From: Acetobacteraceae bacterium H6797
GTDB taxonomy: Bacteria; Pseudomonadota; Alphaproteobacteria; Acetobacterales; Acetobacteraceae
Direction of reading: 5' to 3'
Length of the DNA: 64,000 nt
NCBI GenBank assembly: GCA_015223225.1
Contig: JADFCQ010000005.1
Coordinates: 1-64,000 of the forward strand
The position numbers and the translations under genes were made by a program. The notes under the pieces are model-generated. The model searched no databases and was not told the origin of the DNA. It was given only the letters and a program-made list of their open reading frames with translations. Positions 7,571-16,706 of the stretch are shown one piece after another (positions within the stretch are counted from its first letter, which is position 1; each line of letters starts with the position of its first letter).

Positions 7571-10500
7571 TCACGCCCCGCGACGCAGGTCGAGCGTGCG
7601 GAAAAGCTCGCTCTGCGGAACGGCGCGGGGTTCCTCCGTGAAGCCGGTGCTATGGCCGAAGCCGAAGAAGCGCACCCGGCGCCGGGCCTCCGCCTCATTG
7701 GCATTGACCGGGAAGGTCTCGTAGTTGCGGCCGCCCGGGTGGCTGACGTGATGCGTCATCCCGCCCAGGCTCCGCCCCGTCCAGCGATCGTAGAGGTCGA
7801 AAACGAGGGGGCTTTGCACGCCGATCGTCGGATGCATCGACGAGGGCGGGTTCCAGGCCTTGAAGCGGACGCCCGCGACATATTCACCGGCCTTGCCCGT
7901 ACTCGACATCGGCAGGGCGCGGCCATTGACGCCCAACACGAAGCGCTCGGGGGTGAAGCCCTTCGCCTTCACCTGAAGCCGCTCGATGGAGCTGTCGACA
8001 TAGCGAACCGTGCCGCCGCCGCCCGATTCCTCGCCCAGCACGTGCCAGGGTTCGAGCGCCGTGCGCAGCTCGAGCTGCACGTCATGGGCGGAAACTTCGC
8101 CGACCAGCGGGAAGCGGAATTCGAGATGCGGCGCGAACCAGGCCGGATCCAGCCCGTAACCGAGGCTGCCGAGCTCCTCCAAGGCATCGCGGAAATCCTG
8201 CTCGGCGTAATGCGGCAGCATGAACTCGTCATGCAGGCGCGTGCCCCATCGCACCAGCCTGCGTTCGTAGGGCCGCTGCCAGAAGGCGGCGATCGCGGCG
8301 CGCATCAGCAGCATCTGCGCGACGGACATCTGCGCATGCGGCGGCATTTCGAAGGCGCGGAACTCGACAAGGCCACGCCGGCCGCCGGGCCCGTCGGGCG
8401 AGTACATCTTGTCGATGCAGAACTCGGTCCGATGGGTATTCCCCGTCATATCGGCGAGGATGTTGCGGAAGAGCCGGTCCGTCAGCCAGGGCGGCACGCT
8501 TTCGAAGGGGCGAACCTGGGAGAAGGCGATCTCCAACTCATTCAGCGAATCCTGCCGTGCCTCGTCGATGCGGGGATGCTGGCTGGTCGGCCCAATGAAG
8601 AGGCCTGCGAAGAGGAAGGAGAGGCTGGGATGGTTGTGCCAGAAGCCCAGCAGCGACTTCAGCAGATCCGGACGGCGCAGGAAGGGCGATGCCTCGGCCG
8701 AATCGCCGCCCATGACCACGTGATTGCCGCCCCCGGTGCCGACATGTCGGCCGTCGAGCATGAATTTCTGCGTCGCGAGGCCGACCTTCCGCGCTTCCTC
8801 GTAAAGCTGCGCGGTACGGGTGGTGATCTCCTCCCAGGTCTTGGCCGGATGGATATTGGCCTCGATGACGCCGGGATCGGGCGTGACGGAGAAATGCTCG
8901 AGATTGGGGCCGGAAGGCGGGAGATAGCCTTCCAGGATCACCTTCTGCCCTGTCTCGGCTGCCGTCGCCTCGACGGCCGCGACGAGATCGACCCAATCCT
9001 CCTCCGCATAGAGCGGCGGGAGGAAGATATGCACGAGCCCGTCCCGAGCCTCGACGGCCAGCGCCGTGCGCACGACATCGGGCGAGAGATCGGCGAGTTC
9101 CGGCAGCTGCCGGGGCAGGGGGCGGAAGGGCTCGTCGCCGATCGCGTCGCCGCCGCCGGTCACGAGGCCCATCTGCTTCAGGGCCGCCAGCTCGGCATCG
9201 CGGCGGCGCCGAGCCTCGCCGGCCTTGCGGGCGCGGGCCAGGATTTCGTCCGCATTCGGCAGGGTGGAGGGTGGGGCGAATGGGTCCGTCTCGCTCTCGG
9301 CTTCCAGCATCAGCTCCTTGGGGTCGATCCAGGGCAGGCTTTCGAGAGGAAGGCGGAAGCCGATAGGGCTATCGCCAGGCAACAGGAACATTGGGCCGTC
9401 GCGGAAGAACCACTGGCCCGATTGCCAGCTCCGCTCGCCGCCAAGCGCCATCCGGCGCAGCGGCAGAACGGCGCCGACCGCGGAGCCAAGTCCCTGGCCG
9501 AAGACCCGTGCGAGGCGCGCGCGTTCCAGCGGATCGCGAAGCTTCGCCGCTTCGACCGTCACATTTGCCGGCAGCTTCTTCTCGCGCCAGAGATAGTAAT
9601 GGATGTCCTCATAGGGCTGGATGACCATGCCCGGATCGACATCCAGCCGGGCAGCGAGACGCTGGGCGAAATCGATGGCATCCTCGGCCTTCGCATTGCC
9701 CTTGTCGTTATCGCCGCCGAGAAGGCTCGCGTCGTTCCAGAGCGGCAGCCCGTCCTTGCGCCAGTGACAGTAAAGAGCCCAGCGCGGCAGTTGCTCGCCC
9801 GGATACTGCTTGCCCTGGGCGTATTGCAGCACGGCACCCTTCGACCACAGGTCCCGCAGCCGGCGGATCAGCCGGCCGGCATAGGCGCGCTTGGTGGGTC
9901 CGAGGGCGGCCGTGTTCCATTCCGGCGCTTCCATATCTGTCGCCGAGACGAAGGTCGGCTCGCCGCCCATGGTCAGGCGGACGTCGCCGAAGCCGAGCGC
10001 GCGATCGACACGCGCGCCCATGGCCTGGATCGCCTCCCATTGCTCGTCACTATAGGGCTTGGTGACGCGCGGCGTTTCCTTCACGCGCGCCACCTTCATG
10101 TCGAACTCGAATTCGACCTCCGACTTCTCGACCAGACCCTCAATGGGCGAGGCCGATTGCGGGTCGGGCGTCGCCGCTAGCGGGATATGCCCTTCGCCGG
10201 CGAAGAGGCCCGAGGTGGCATCGAGGCCGACCCAACCGGCACCCGGCAGATAGACCTCGCACCAGGCGTGCAGATCGGTGAAATCCGCGGTTGGCCCTTC
10301 CGGCCCCTCAAGCGGCTTCTCGTCGGCGACCAGCTGGATCAGGTAGCCGGAGCAGAATCGGGCCGCGAAGCCGAGATGGCGCAGCGCCTGCACCATGAGC
10401 CAGGCCGAATCGCGGCACGAGCCCTTGCATTCGGTGAGCGTCTTCTCCGGATCCCAGACGCCCGGCTCCATCCGGACGATATAGCCGATGCGGTTGCTGA

Positions 10501-10954
10501 CCAGCTGGTTGAGCTCGATGAGCATCGAGACCGTGCGCCGTTCGCCGCGCGGGATCTCGGCCAGCAGCTTCTGCAATTCTTCGCCGGCCGGCGCCGCCTT
10601 GCGGAAAGGCGCGAGCTCATGCTCCAGCACCTTGTCGTATTCGAACGGCCAATTCTCGGCCTGAGGCTCGAGGAAAAAGTCGAAGGGATTGATGGTCGCC
10701 ATGTCGGCGACGAGATCGACCGTGACGTCGAAATGCGTCACGCGTTCCGGGAAAACGACGCGCGCGACGAAATTCCCCTGCGGGTCCTGCTGCCAGTTCA
10801 GGAAGTGCGGCTTCGGCTCGATCTTCAGCGCATAGGAAAGGATGGGCGTGCGAGCATGCGGCGCGGGACGCAGGCGTATGGTCTGAGGGCCGAGAGCGAT
10901 CGGGCGGTCATAGCGATAGCTCGTGCGATGCGTCAGCGCGACATGGATCGACAT
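7571..10954 (-). CDS. Transglutaminase family protein with C-terminal DUF2126 domain
   Basis: A very large cytosolic protein of 1127 residues. The N-terminal third is a transglutaminase-like unit with beta-rich domain (1-110) and triad Cys180 (KGSCRDS), His229 (LHAWCEV) and Asp245 (GLDATS). The rest, from about residue 300 (RLTMGGEPTFVS), is DUF2126, which comparative genomic work has linked to amidoligases. The start MSIHVALTHR matches the family; a GTG five codons earlier is possible. It is the first gene of a minus-strand operon with the ATP-grasp/alpha-E fusion and the small transglutaminase. Together they look like a system that builds and cleaves a peptide or isopeptide tag. Confidence 0.88.
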   Translation of the reverse strand: MSIHVALTHRTSYRYDRPIALGPQTIRLRPAPHARTPILSYALKIEPKPHFLNWQQDPQGNFVARVVFPERVTHFDVTVDLVADMATINPFDFFLEPQAENWPFEYDKVLEHELAPFRKAAPAGEELQKLLAEIPRGERRTVSMLIELNQLVSNRIGYIVRMEPGVWDPEKTLTECKGSCRDSAWLMVQALRHLGFAARFCSGYLIQLVADEKPLEGPEGPTADFTDLHAWCEVYLPGAGWVGLDATSGLFAGEGHIPLAATPDPQSASPIEGLVEKSEVEFEFDMKVARVKETPRVTKPYSDEQWEAIQAMGARVDRALGFGDVRLTMGGEPTFVSATDMEAPEWNTAALGPTKRAYAGRLIRRLRDLWSKGAVLQYAQGKQYPGEQLPRWALYCHWRKDGLPLWNDASLLGGDNDKGNAKAEDAIDFAQRLAARLDVDPGMVIQPYEDIHYYLWREKKLPANVTVEAAKLRDPLERARLARVFGQGLGSAVGAVLPLRRMALGGERSWQSGQWFFRDGPMFLLPGDSPIGFRLPLESLPWIDPKELMLEAESETDPFAPPSTLPNADEILARARKAGEARRRRDAELAALKQMGLVTGGGDAIGDEPFRPLPRQLPELADLSPDVVRTALAVEARDGLVHIFLPPLYAEEDWVDLVAAVEATAAETGQKVILEGYLPPSGPNLEHFSVTPDPGVIEANIHPAKTWEEITTRTAQLYEEARKVGLATQKFMLDGRHVGTGGGNHVVMGGDSAEASPFLRRPDLLKSLLGFWHNHPSLSFLFAGLFIGPTSQHPRIDEARQDSLNELEIAFSQVRPFESVPPWLTDRLFRNILADMTGNTHRTEFCIDKMYSPDGPGGRRGLVEFRAFEMPPHAQMSVAQMLLMRAAIAAFWQRPYERRLVRWGTRLHDEFMLPHYAEQDFRDALEELGSLGYGLDPAWFAPHLEFRFPLVGEVSAHDVQLELRTALEPWHVLGEESGGGGTVRYVDSSIERLQVKAKGFTPERFVLGVNGRALPMSSTGKAGEYVAGVRFKAWNPPSSMHPTIGVQSPLVFDLYDRWTGRSLGGMTHHVSHPGGRNYETFPVNANEAEARRRVRFFGFGHSTGFTEEPRAVPQSELFRTLDLRRGA

Positions 10955-11050
10955 GATGTCTTGCAGCACCCCTGGATTGTGGTGATGCGAGCATAGACGG
11001 GTTCGCGACGGATGCGCACCGGTCCCGTGAGGGCGATTCCGATGATAATG

Positions 11051-11075
11051 CGGCGGCGCAGCAGATGCGCCGCCG
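11051..11075 (-). terminator. Hairpin downstream of the pgpA-pncC-GNAT operon
   Basis: A perfect 10-bp stem (CGGCGGCGCA / TGCGCCGCCG) with the 5-base loop GCAGA lies 17 bases beyond the stop of the GNAT gene. No run of U follows, so termination may need a factor; position and strength make it the likely operon end. Confidence 0.5.
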
Positions 11076-11092
11076 TCGCGCGCCGGCTGCCT

Positions 11093-11584
11093 TCAGTCCA
11101 GCGGGCCGGTCGCCACGCGGACCAAGTCCTTGCCGGTCAGACGGAAATAGATGCGGCCCACGCGCTTGGCGCCACGGCCATCATAGAGCCGGTGAGCGAC
11201 GAGATTGGCGGCGTCCGTGGTCCAGTCCAGGGCCGAGAAGCCCTCGGCAACCGTAATCGCCGCGGCTTCCTTCAGAAGCGCCCGGCCGACGCCCCGCCGA
11301 CGGGTGCCGGAACTCACATAGAGGTCACGAATATAGAGCGAGCGGCTCAATTCGGCAGCGGGGAAGGTCACGTTGAGCACAGCGGAGCCGATGACCGTCC
11401 CGTCGTCGATCGCGATGACCGTCCTCGGTTCGAAGCCGCCGGCGCAGGGCGCGCAGAGAAAAGACGCGGCTTCCTCGGCCAGCGTATCGGGCACGGGCTG
11501 CTGATAGTGCCGCTGCATTTCCGCGAAAAGAGCAGCGAGGCCGGGCGCATCGGCTGCCGTCGGGCGGCGGACGACAAGGGTCAT
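11093..11584 (-). CDS. GNAT family N-acetyltransferase
   Basis: A 163-residue acetyltransferase of the GNAT fold. The acetyl-CoA pyrophosphate-binding motif A is clear: RDLYVSSGTRRRGVGRALL around residues 87-105, followed by the helix and an aromatic C-terminal strand (AHRLYDGRGAKRVGRIYFR). It transfers an acetyl group from acetyl-CoA to an amine; the acceptor is not predictable. The start ATG overlaps the pncC stop (ATGA), so it is translated together with pncC and pgpA in one minus-strand operon, which ends at the hairpin downstream. Confidence 0.85.
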   Translation of the reverse strand: MTLVVRRPTAADAPGLAALFAEMQRHYQQPVPDTLAEEAASFLCAPCAGGFEPRTVIAIDDGTVIGSAVLNVTFPAAELSRSLYIRDLYVSSGTRRRGVGRALLKEAAAITVAEGFSALDWTTDAANLVAHRLYDGRGAKRVGRIYFRLTGKDLVRVATGPLD

Positions 11585-12090
11585 CGGGTGGTTACCGTCT
11601 CATTTAGGATTTGGAAGGCCGCAGCGACAGTTGCGGCGCGAATGTCGTCACGATTGCCGGGAAAGACGAAGCGATATGCCGCGGGGGCCGCGCCCTTCCT
11701 CGCGAGGCCGATATAGACGAGGCCGACAGGCTTCTCGGTCGAACCGCCGCCTGGGCCGGCAATGCCGGTGCAGGCAATAGCGAGATCGGCCCCGGAAGCG
11801 CGAAGGGCGCCAGCCGCCATATGGCGGGCGCAGTCGTCACTCACTGCGCCGACGCTGGCGATGACGCCTTCCGGTACGCCGAGCATGCGCATCTTGGCGT
11901 CGTTGGAATAGGTGATGTAGCCCGCGAGCAAAGTGGCCGAGGAGCCGGGGATGGCGGTGACGACGGCGCCGATCAGTCCGCCCGTACAGGATTCGGCCGT
12001 CGCCAGCGTCAAATTCGCAGCCTGCAGCTTGTCCAGTAGAGTGGCGGCCGCTTCGGTGAGGGCGACAGGGAGAGCCGAGCCGCCGCTCAT
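11581..12090 (-). CDS. pncC: CinA family protein, nicotinamide-nucleotide amidohydrolase PncC
   Basis: A 169-residue stand-alone CinA C-terminal domain protein. This cytosolic enzyme deamidates nicotinamide mononucleotide to nicotinic acid mononucleotide in the pyridine nucleotide cycle. Signature segments are TAESCTGGLIGA near residue 30, AVSDDCARHMA and ACTGIAGPGGGS with KPVGLVYIG. I start it at the ATG at 12090 (MSGGSALP), which overlaps the pgpA stop by four bases; the longer open frame would run deep into pgpA. The pgpA-pncC pair is common in alphaproteobacteria. Confidence 0.88.
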   Translation of the reverse strand: MSGGSALPVALTEAAATLLDKLQAANLTLATAESCTGGLIGAVVTAIPGSSATLLAGYITYSNDAKMRMLGVPEGVIASVGAVSDDCARHMAAGALRASGADLAIACTGIAGPGGGSTEKPVGLVYIGLARKGAAPAAYRFVFPGNRDDIRAATVAAAFQILNETVTTR

Positions 12091-12527
12091 CGAGAGAAGA
12101 AGCCCATATGCGACAACAGCAGTAGCGCGGCAGCCGCCAGGGCACCCGCCAACACGTCGTCGAACATGACCCAGAATGCTCCCTTCTTTCTGTCGGCCCA
12201 ACTCACCGGCCAGGGCTTGAGAATATCCGCCACGCGAAAGAACGCGAAGGCTACCAGCACGAAAAAGACCGTGGCATGGGCGGCGCCCACGCTAAGGGCC
12301 AGCAGCATGCCGGAGCCCTCATCGATCACGACCCAGTTCGGATCCTCTTCGGCCTTGGATGCCTTCACGGCCCAGACGCCGACAAGAAAAAGTAGGAACG
12401 AAAGGGCCAGACAGGCTTCCCACCCCAGCCAAGCCAGTGGAAGTACCAGAAGCGACCCCCAGGTTCCTGGCGCTGGCCTGAGAAAGCCGGTGCCGAAAAG
12501 AGACGCCACCAACCGGGCAGTGATCAT
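12087..12527 (-). CDS. pgpA: Phosphatidylglycerophosphatase A
   Basis: A 146-residue integral inner-membrane enzyme that removes the phosphate from phosphatidylglycerol phosphate to give phosphatidylglycerol. Family motifs are present: PGTWGS near residue 20, WVVIDEGSG with the acidic pair, FRVADILKPWP and FDDVLAG. Four hydrophobic segments are visible. The ATG at 12527 has GAGAG just upstream; a TTG five codons earlier is less likely. First gene of an overlapping operon with pncC and the GNAT gene. Confidence 0.9.
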   Translation of the reverse strand: MITARLVASLFGTGFLRPAPGTWGSLLVLPLAWLGWEACLALSFLLFLVGVWAVKASKAEEDPNWVVIDEGSGMLLALSVGAAHATVFFVLVAFAFFRVADILKPWPVSWADRKKGAFWVMFDDVLAGALAAAALLLLSHMGFFSR

Positions 12528-12568
12528 AAGGCTCTCATTCAAACTATCGTGTGCTTTGAAGCGGTGAA

Positions 12569-14548
12569 TCAGGGCTTTTCGGCCGTGATCCAGCGCTGGA
12601 GAGGGTGGCCGCGGCCAGAGGCGCCTGGATCGAGCGCGCGATAGACGACGGCATTCTCGACCACGCGCTGCACGTAGTTCCGCGTCTCGGTGAAAGGGAT
12701 AAGTTCGATCCAGTCGAGCAGGGGGATCGCGCCGCTATTGGGATCGCCAAAGGCATCCACCCATTCCTGCACGCGTCGCGGCCCGGCATTATAGGCGGCC
12801 GCCGCCATGGCCAGATTGCCGCCGAAGCGGTCGAGCATTTCCGCAAGATAGGCACTGCCGAGGCGCAGGTTGAGCGAGGGGTCACGCGTCAACTGGGGTG
12901 TCGAGGCAGTCACGCCTAAGCGTTTCGCGACCTGCGCCGCCGTTCCGGGCAACAACTGCATGAGGCCGCGCGCATTCGCGCTCGACACGGCTTCAGGGTC
13001 AAAATTGCTTTCCTGCCGCGCGATGGCCTTCGTCAGGGCGGGTTCCAGCACGTCTTCCGGCGTCTGGTAGGGGCTCGGCCAGCCCTCGCGAAGAAGGATG
13101 GTGCCATCCGCCCAGGCTCTCCGGGCGACCCAGACAGCGTTATCCGGCCGCCCGATATGCAGCGCCAGCCGCGCCGTCAGCATCTGGTCGGTCGGGCTGG
13201 CGGCGGTCTCTTCCAGCCGCAGAAGGAAAGTTCTGGCACGCCGTGCCTCGCCGAGATCCGACAGCATCAGCACGACGCGCGTGAGCTCGCGCAGCACGAA
13301 AAGGCCTGCGGCTTCGGCATTGGGCTCGGGCGTCGGGATAGTGAGGATGCGCCGAGAGAGCGCGGCCCCGTCATCGCCCAGCGCCAGGGCGGAAAGCTGG
13401 CCATAGAATGCGATAGGAAGGCCGGCGGCGTCTCTGTATCGCGCCGATGCCAGATTAACGTCGCCCATAGCTGTGGCTGCCACGGCTTGCCAATAGGCGG
13501 CGCGGGCTCTCGTGATGACGCTGGTGCTTCCTTCACCGAGCCGGGCAAAATGCATCGCGGCCCGAGCAGGGTCGTTCAGTCGCCGGAGCGCGATGAACCC
13601 GGCGAGGAATTCGGCCTCATTGCGTGCCTCACCAAGAGCCGTCTGGCCGTGCTCGGCGGCGACCGTATAGGCGAGGCGCGGATCGCCGAGGCGCAGGAGT
13701 TTCCGCGCCAGTATCTGGCGCTCGGTCCAGATCGTCCGCTGCGTGACGGGGTTCAGGTCTTTCTGCAGCGGAACGGCGAGCGCCCAGGTTGCGGCGGCTT
13801 CGCCGTCCCGGTCATGCCGGCGCAGCCAGCGGGCGCGCTCGGCGAGAAGGCCGAGGTCACTGGTCAGATTGCCAATGCTTTCCGGCGCGTCCGGGGTATC
13901 GGCCGCATAGGCGAGGCGCCAAGTGGCCCGCTGCCGATCCTCTGGCGCCAAATAGGCCATCTGCCGTGTCGCGCCTGGCGTGTCCCGGGCCATGGATAGG
14001 CGATCGAAGCGCATCCACTGCTCATTGCGGGAGAGTAGCGTAGACACGCGCGGGCCGATCTCCGCTTCGGCTGCGGCGTCCGAAGGCAGCTCGAGCCAGG
14101 CTTGCTTCAGCACGTTCTCCGCTTCGCGCGCTTGGCCTCGCCGCTGCAACGCGGCCACGTAACGCGCCGCCCCTGCCAGCGTCCTGGCGGAAGCCTTGGA
14201 GAAATAGGTGAGGACCAGCACGTCATCCGGCTCGCCCTGCAGTGCCTCTTCGGTGCGGCGTGCGAGGCCCTCGGAGAAGGGCCAATCCGGGTTGGCCGAC
14301 AGCCAGTTCACCAGTTCCGAAGCGCTAGCAGCACCGCTCCGCTGGAGGCGGGACCAGAGCATGTACTTGGCCACGAGCGGGTCCGCTGTCTGAGCTGTCG
14401 CTTCGGCTTCGGAGAAGCGGTTCGCCTGCAAGGCCGCGAAGGCCAGCCGTCCATTGGAGCGCTCGGCCTCGGAAGCCCATGGCTGCGCCAATGCGGGCGC
14501 TCCCATGGCCAGGGCGGCAAGGATGACGATGGTGAACGGCGTTCGGCG
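12569..14548 (-). CDS. slt: Soluble lytic murein transglycosylase (Slt70-like)
   Basis: A 659-residue secreted enzyme that cleaves peptidoglycan between MurNAc and GlcNAc with formation of 1,6-anhydroMurNAc. A signal peptide is clear (MRRTPFTIVILAALAMGAPALAQ at the start). A long helical superhelix follows, and the C-terminal SLT domain has the catalytic Glu in ARQESNFDPEA (about residue 510), then GLMQLLPGTA and AAAYNAGPRRV. I use the ATG at 14548 because it gives the signal peptide; an in-frame GTG 15 codons upstream would bury it. Divergent from dapA. Confidence 0.9.
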   Translation of the reverse strand, partial: RRTPFTIVILAALAMGAPALAQPWASEAERSNGRLAFAALQANRFSEAEATAQTADPLVAKYMLWSRLQRSGAASASELVNWLSANPDWPFSEGLARRTEEALQGEPDDVLVLTYFSKASARTLAGAARYVAALQRRGQAREAENVLKQAWLELPSDAAAEAEIGPRVSTLLSRNEQWMRFDRLSMARDTPGATRQMAYLAPEDRQRATWRLAYAADTPDAPESIGNLTSDLGLLAERARWLRRHDRDGEAAATWALAVPLQKDLNPVTQRTIWTERQILARKLLRLGDPRLAYTVAAEHGQTALGEARNEAEFLAGFIALRRLNDPARAAMHFARLGEGSTSVITRARAAYWQAVAATAMGDVNLASARYRDAAGLPIAFYGQLSALALGDDGAALSRRILTIPTPEPNAEAAGLFVLRELTRVVLMLSDLGEARRARTFLLRLEETAASPTDQMLTARLALHIGRPDNAVWVARRAWADGTILLREGWPSPYQTPEDVLEPALTKAIARQESNFDPEAVSSANARGLMQLLPGTAAQVAKRLGVTASTPQLTRDPSLNLRLGSAYLAEMLDRFGGNLAMAAAAYNAGPRRVQEWVDAFGDPNSGAIPLLDWIELIPFTETRNYVQRVVENAVVYRALDPGASGRGHPLQRWITAEKP

Positions 14549-14674
14549 CATGGCGGGACTGCTTTTAGCCCAATGGGTTTCCCTTGTCCGCACCGCCGCG
14601 GTCGTTAGTTTGGGCCGGCACAGCTTTTTCAGTTTTCATTCTCAGCCATTTCCGCTCCGTGGAGGAAATTGATT

Positions 14675-15553
14675 ATGTTCAAGGGTTCACTCGTCGCGCT
14701 TGTCACGCCGATGACCGCAGAGGGGGCCGTTGACGAAAAAGCCTTTCTCGAGCTTTGCGAATGGCAGATTGCGGAAGGCACCCAGGGCCTGATCCCCGTT
14801 GGCACGACTGGTGAGAGCCCGACGCTGTCGCATACGGAGCACAAGCGGGTGGTTGAGCTGGCCATCGAGGCGGCACGGGGCCGGGTGCCGGTCATTGCCG
14901 GCACCGGTTCCAACAGCACCGAGGAGGCCATCGAGCTGACGCGCCACGCGAAAGAAGCTGGTGCCGACGCCGCCCTGATCGTGACGCCTTATTATAACAA
15001 GCCGACGCAGGAGGGCATGTTCCTGCACTTCACGGCCATCGCCGATGCCGTGGATCTGCCGATCGTCATCTATAATATTCCGCCCCGCAGCGTAATCGAC
15101 ATGTCTGTTGAGACCATGGCGCGTCTGGCGAAGCACAAGAATATCGTGGGTGTGAAGGACGCTACCGCCAATCTGAGCCGGCCGATCCATACGCGCCTCG
15201 CCTGCGGCCCGGATTTTTGCCAGCTCTCGGGCGAAGATCATACGGTCCTGGCTTTCCTGGGCGCCGGTGGCCACGGCTGCATCAGCGTCACCGCCAATAT
15301 CGCGCCGCGTCTCTGCCGCGAGATGCATGATGCCTGGGCCGCGGGCCGGATCGGCGAGGCCATCGCCATTCAGGATCGCCTCGTGCCGCTCCACGACGCG
15401 ATGTTCTCTGAGACCTCGCCGGGCCCGGTGAAGTATGCGGCGAGCCTGCTGGGCAAGGGGTCGGAGCGCTGCCGCCTGCCGCTCGCGCCGATCGCGGAAG
15501 CGACCCGGCATCGCGTCAAGGCCGCCATGACCCAGGTCGGTCTGCTGAACTAA
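14675..15553 (+). CDS. dapA: 4-hydroxy-tetrahydrodipicolinate synthase
   Basis: A 292-residue TIM-barrel aldolase that condenses pyruvate with aspartate semialdehyde, the first committed step of lysine and diaminopimelate synthesis. Landmarks are the Thr-Thr pair (44-45) in GTTGESPT, Tyr133 in YNIPPRS and the Schiff-base Lys161 in VGVKDAT. GGAGG lies nine bases before the ATG. The loop after Tyr133 reads NIPPR where many enzymes have NVPGR. A strong terminator follows. Divergent from slt, so two cell-wall genes share an intergenic region. Confidence 0.94.
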   Translation: MFKGSLVALVTPMTAEGAVDEKAFLELCEWQIAEGTQGLIPVGTTGESPTLSHTEHKRVVELAIEAARGRVPVIAGTGSNSTEEAIELTRHAKEAGADAALIVTPYYNKPTQEGMFLHFTAIADAVDLPIVIYNIPPRSVIDMSVETMARLAKHKNIVGVKDATANLSRPIHTRLACGPDFCQLSGEDHTVLAFLGAGGHGCISVTANIAPRLCREMHDAWAAGRIGEAIAIQDRLVPLHDAMFSETSPGPVKYAASLLGKGSERCRLPLAPIAEATRHRVKAAMTQVGLLN

Positions 15554-15574
15554 GGGCCGCGGGGCCCAAAAAAC

Positions 15575-15610
15575 AAAAAAGGGCAGGCACCAAAGTGCCT
15601 GCCCTTTTTT
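15575..15610. terminator. Bidirectional rho-independent terminator between dapA and the CHAP gene
   Basis: A perfect 10-bp stem, GGGCAGGCAC / GTGCCTGCCC, with loop CAAA (15581-15604) is followed by six T on the plus strand and preceded by six A, which are T on the minus strand. It can stop both dapA and the convergent CHAP gene. Confidence 0.93.
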
Positions 15611-15637
15611 ATGGGATATGGTCGCCCGCTGGCTAGA

Positions 15638-16390
15638 TCAGCGCGACGCGTTGCCGCCGAGCGTCTCGAGCGTCAGGTTCATGTGTTCGACAGCATGCGG
15701 GGAGGGCGCTTCCGCCAGCTCTTCAAGCTGCTCGCCGCCATTGACAGTCGTGCTGGCCAGCATGTGGCCGGGGCGGCGATTATAGATGAAGCCATAGGTG
15801 GGATATTCGCGGCCGTAGGAACCGGCGCTGTGGCCGACCTGCACGCGAACGACCGACCAGTCATTGTTGTCAGAGGCGTCGATCACGGAGACGCCGCGCA
15901 TCACAGTGCCCTTGCGAATGCCCGGGCCTTCCCAATTGGCGTGATCTATCAGCACTTCGCGGCGGCTCACCACGCGGCTGACGACCGCGACATGGCCGCT
16001 GCGCATGCCGCCCGATGAGCGGAAGGCGAGAACCGAGCCGGGCTCGGGCATCTTGCCGCGGGCATAGCTGCCGGCCGCGTTGCCCCACCAGGCATAGGCG
16101 TTCCCGCTGATGTCCATGCCGGTCACCATGCGGGCATAGGGGACGCAGGAAATGCCCCCGCGTGATTGCTGCGAGGCGACCGCCTGACGGCGGGCCGGAG
16201 CGGCGGGCTTTGAGGCGCTGTGCTTGCTGCTGGCAGCGGCGGCAGCGGGCCGATGGTTCGACTGCTGCTTCTGGCTGGAATTGGCCTGGGGCTGCGAGCG
16301 CGCCGCCTCGGCTTCACTCGTCATCAACAGCGGCACGGACGCGCCGGCCAGCAGAACGACGAACGCCATGGAAGCGCTTTTAGCCCGCAT
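15638..16390 (-). CDS. Secreted CHAP-domain protein, putative peptidoglycan amidase
   Basis: A 250-residue exported protein. A signal peptide (residues 1 to about 30, ending EAEAA) is followed by a low-complexity Gln/Ser/Ala linker (31-77) and a CHAP domain. Catalytic residues appear as Cys82 (ISCVPYAR), His133 (SGHVAVV) and Asn152 (HANW). CHAP enzymes cut amide bonds in peptidoglycan or act on glutathionylspermidine-like substrates; with the signal peptide the first is far likelier. The short tail after residue 215 has no recognised domain. Convergent with dapA and separated from it by a shared terminator. Confidence 0.85.
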   Translation of the reverse strand: MRAKSASMAFVVLLAGASVPLLMTSEAEAARSQPQANSSQKQQSNHRPAAAAASSKHSASKPAAPARRQAVASQQSRGGISCVPYARMVTGMDISGNAYAWWGNAAGSYARGKMPEPGSVLAFRSSGGMRSGHVAVVSRVVSRREVLIDHANWEGPGIRKGTVMRGVSVIDASDNNDWSVVRVQVGHSAGSYGREYPTYGFIYNRRPGHMLASTTVNGGEQLEELAEAPSPHAVEHMNLTLETLGGNASR

Positions 16391-16706
16391 ACTTTATGCC
16401 CTCGCCCTCAACCCTCAGGCTGCTATCGCAACCCGAACCCTCACATGGCATTCGCCTGATGCACGACGGCGTTACCAATCCCGGATGGCAGGGTTCAACC
16501 CAGTGCACTGTAACGCGGCGAAATCTGGCGTGATTCTCCAAACCGGCAGGGTGATAAGCAGGTATATGCGGATGATCGTCCTATAATTCGTGCTGCAGGC
16601 GGCACATGCCACAGTGTGGTGACCTAAATGCAACGGCGGCGCGCCTGATATGCATCAGGCGCGCCGCTTATCAAGATGGCCCGGATTCCGTCGGGCTATC
16701 GCTGCC
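16391..16706. other. Intergenic region between the CHAP gene and ridA
   Basis: 316 bases without a protein gene. Apart from the CHAP promoter it holds a TATAAT hexamer on the plus strand at 16582-16587, a small CCACA/TGTGG hairpin at 16607-16617, and the long inverted repeat at 16636-16667. No good -35 box precedes the TATAAT. Confidence 0.4.
16636..16667. repeat. Perfect 14-bp inverted repeat, probable ridA terminator
   Basis: The arms GCGGCGCGCCTGAT and ATCAGGCGCGCCGC are separated by only ATGC, giving a very stable hairpin on either strand. It lies 40 bases past the ridA stop, the usual place for a terminator, although no T-run follows on the minus strand. Confidence 0.7.

Noticed and set aside
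7652..10180. Long open frame of over 800 codons on the plus strand
   Set aside because: It is antisense to the DUF2126 gene, whose protein has clear domains and catalytic residues. The antisense translation is rich in Arg, Gln and His with no recognisable motif, as expected from GC-rich codon bias.
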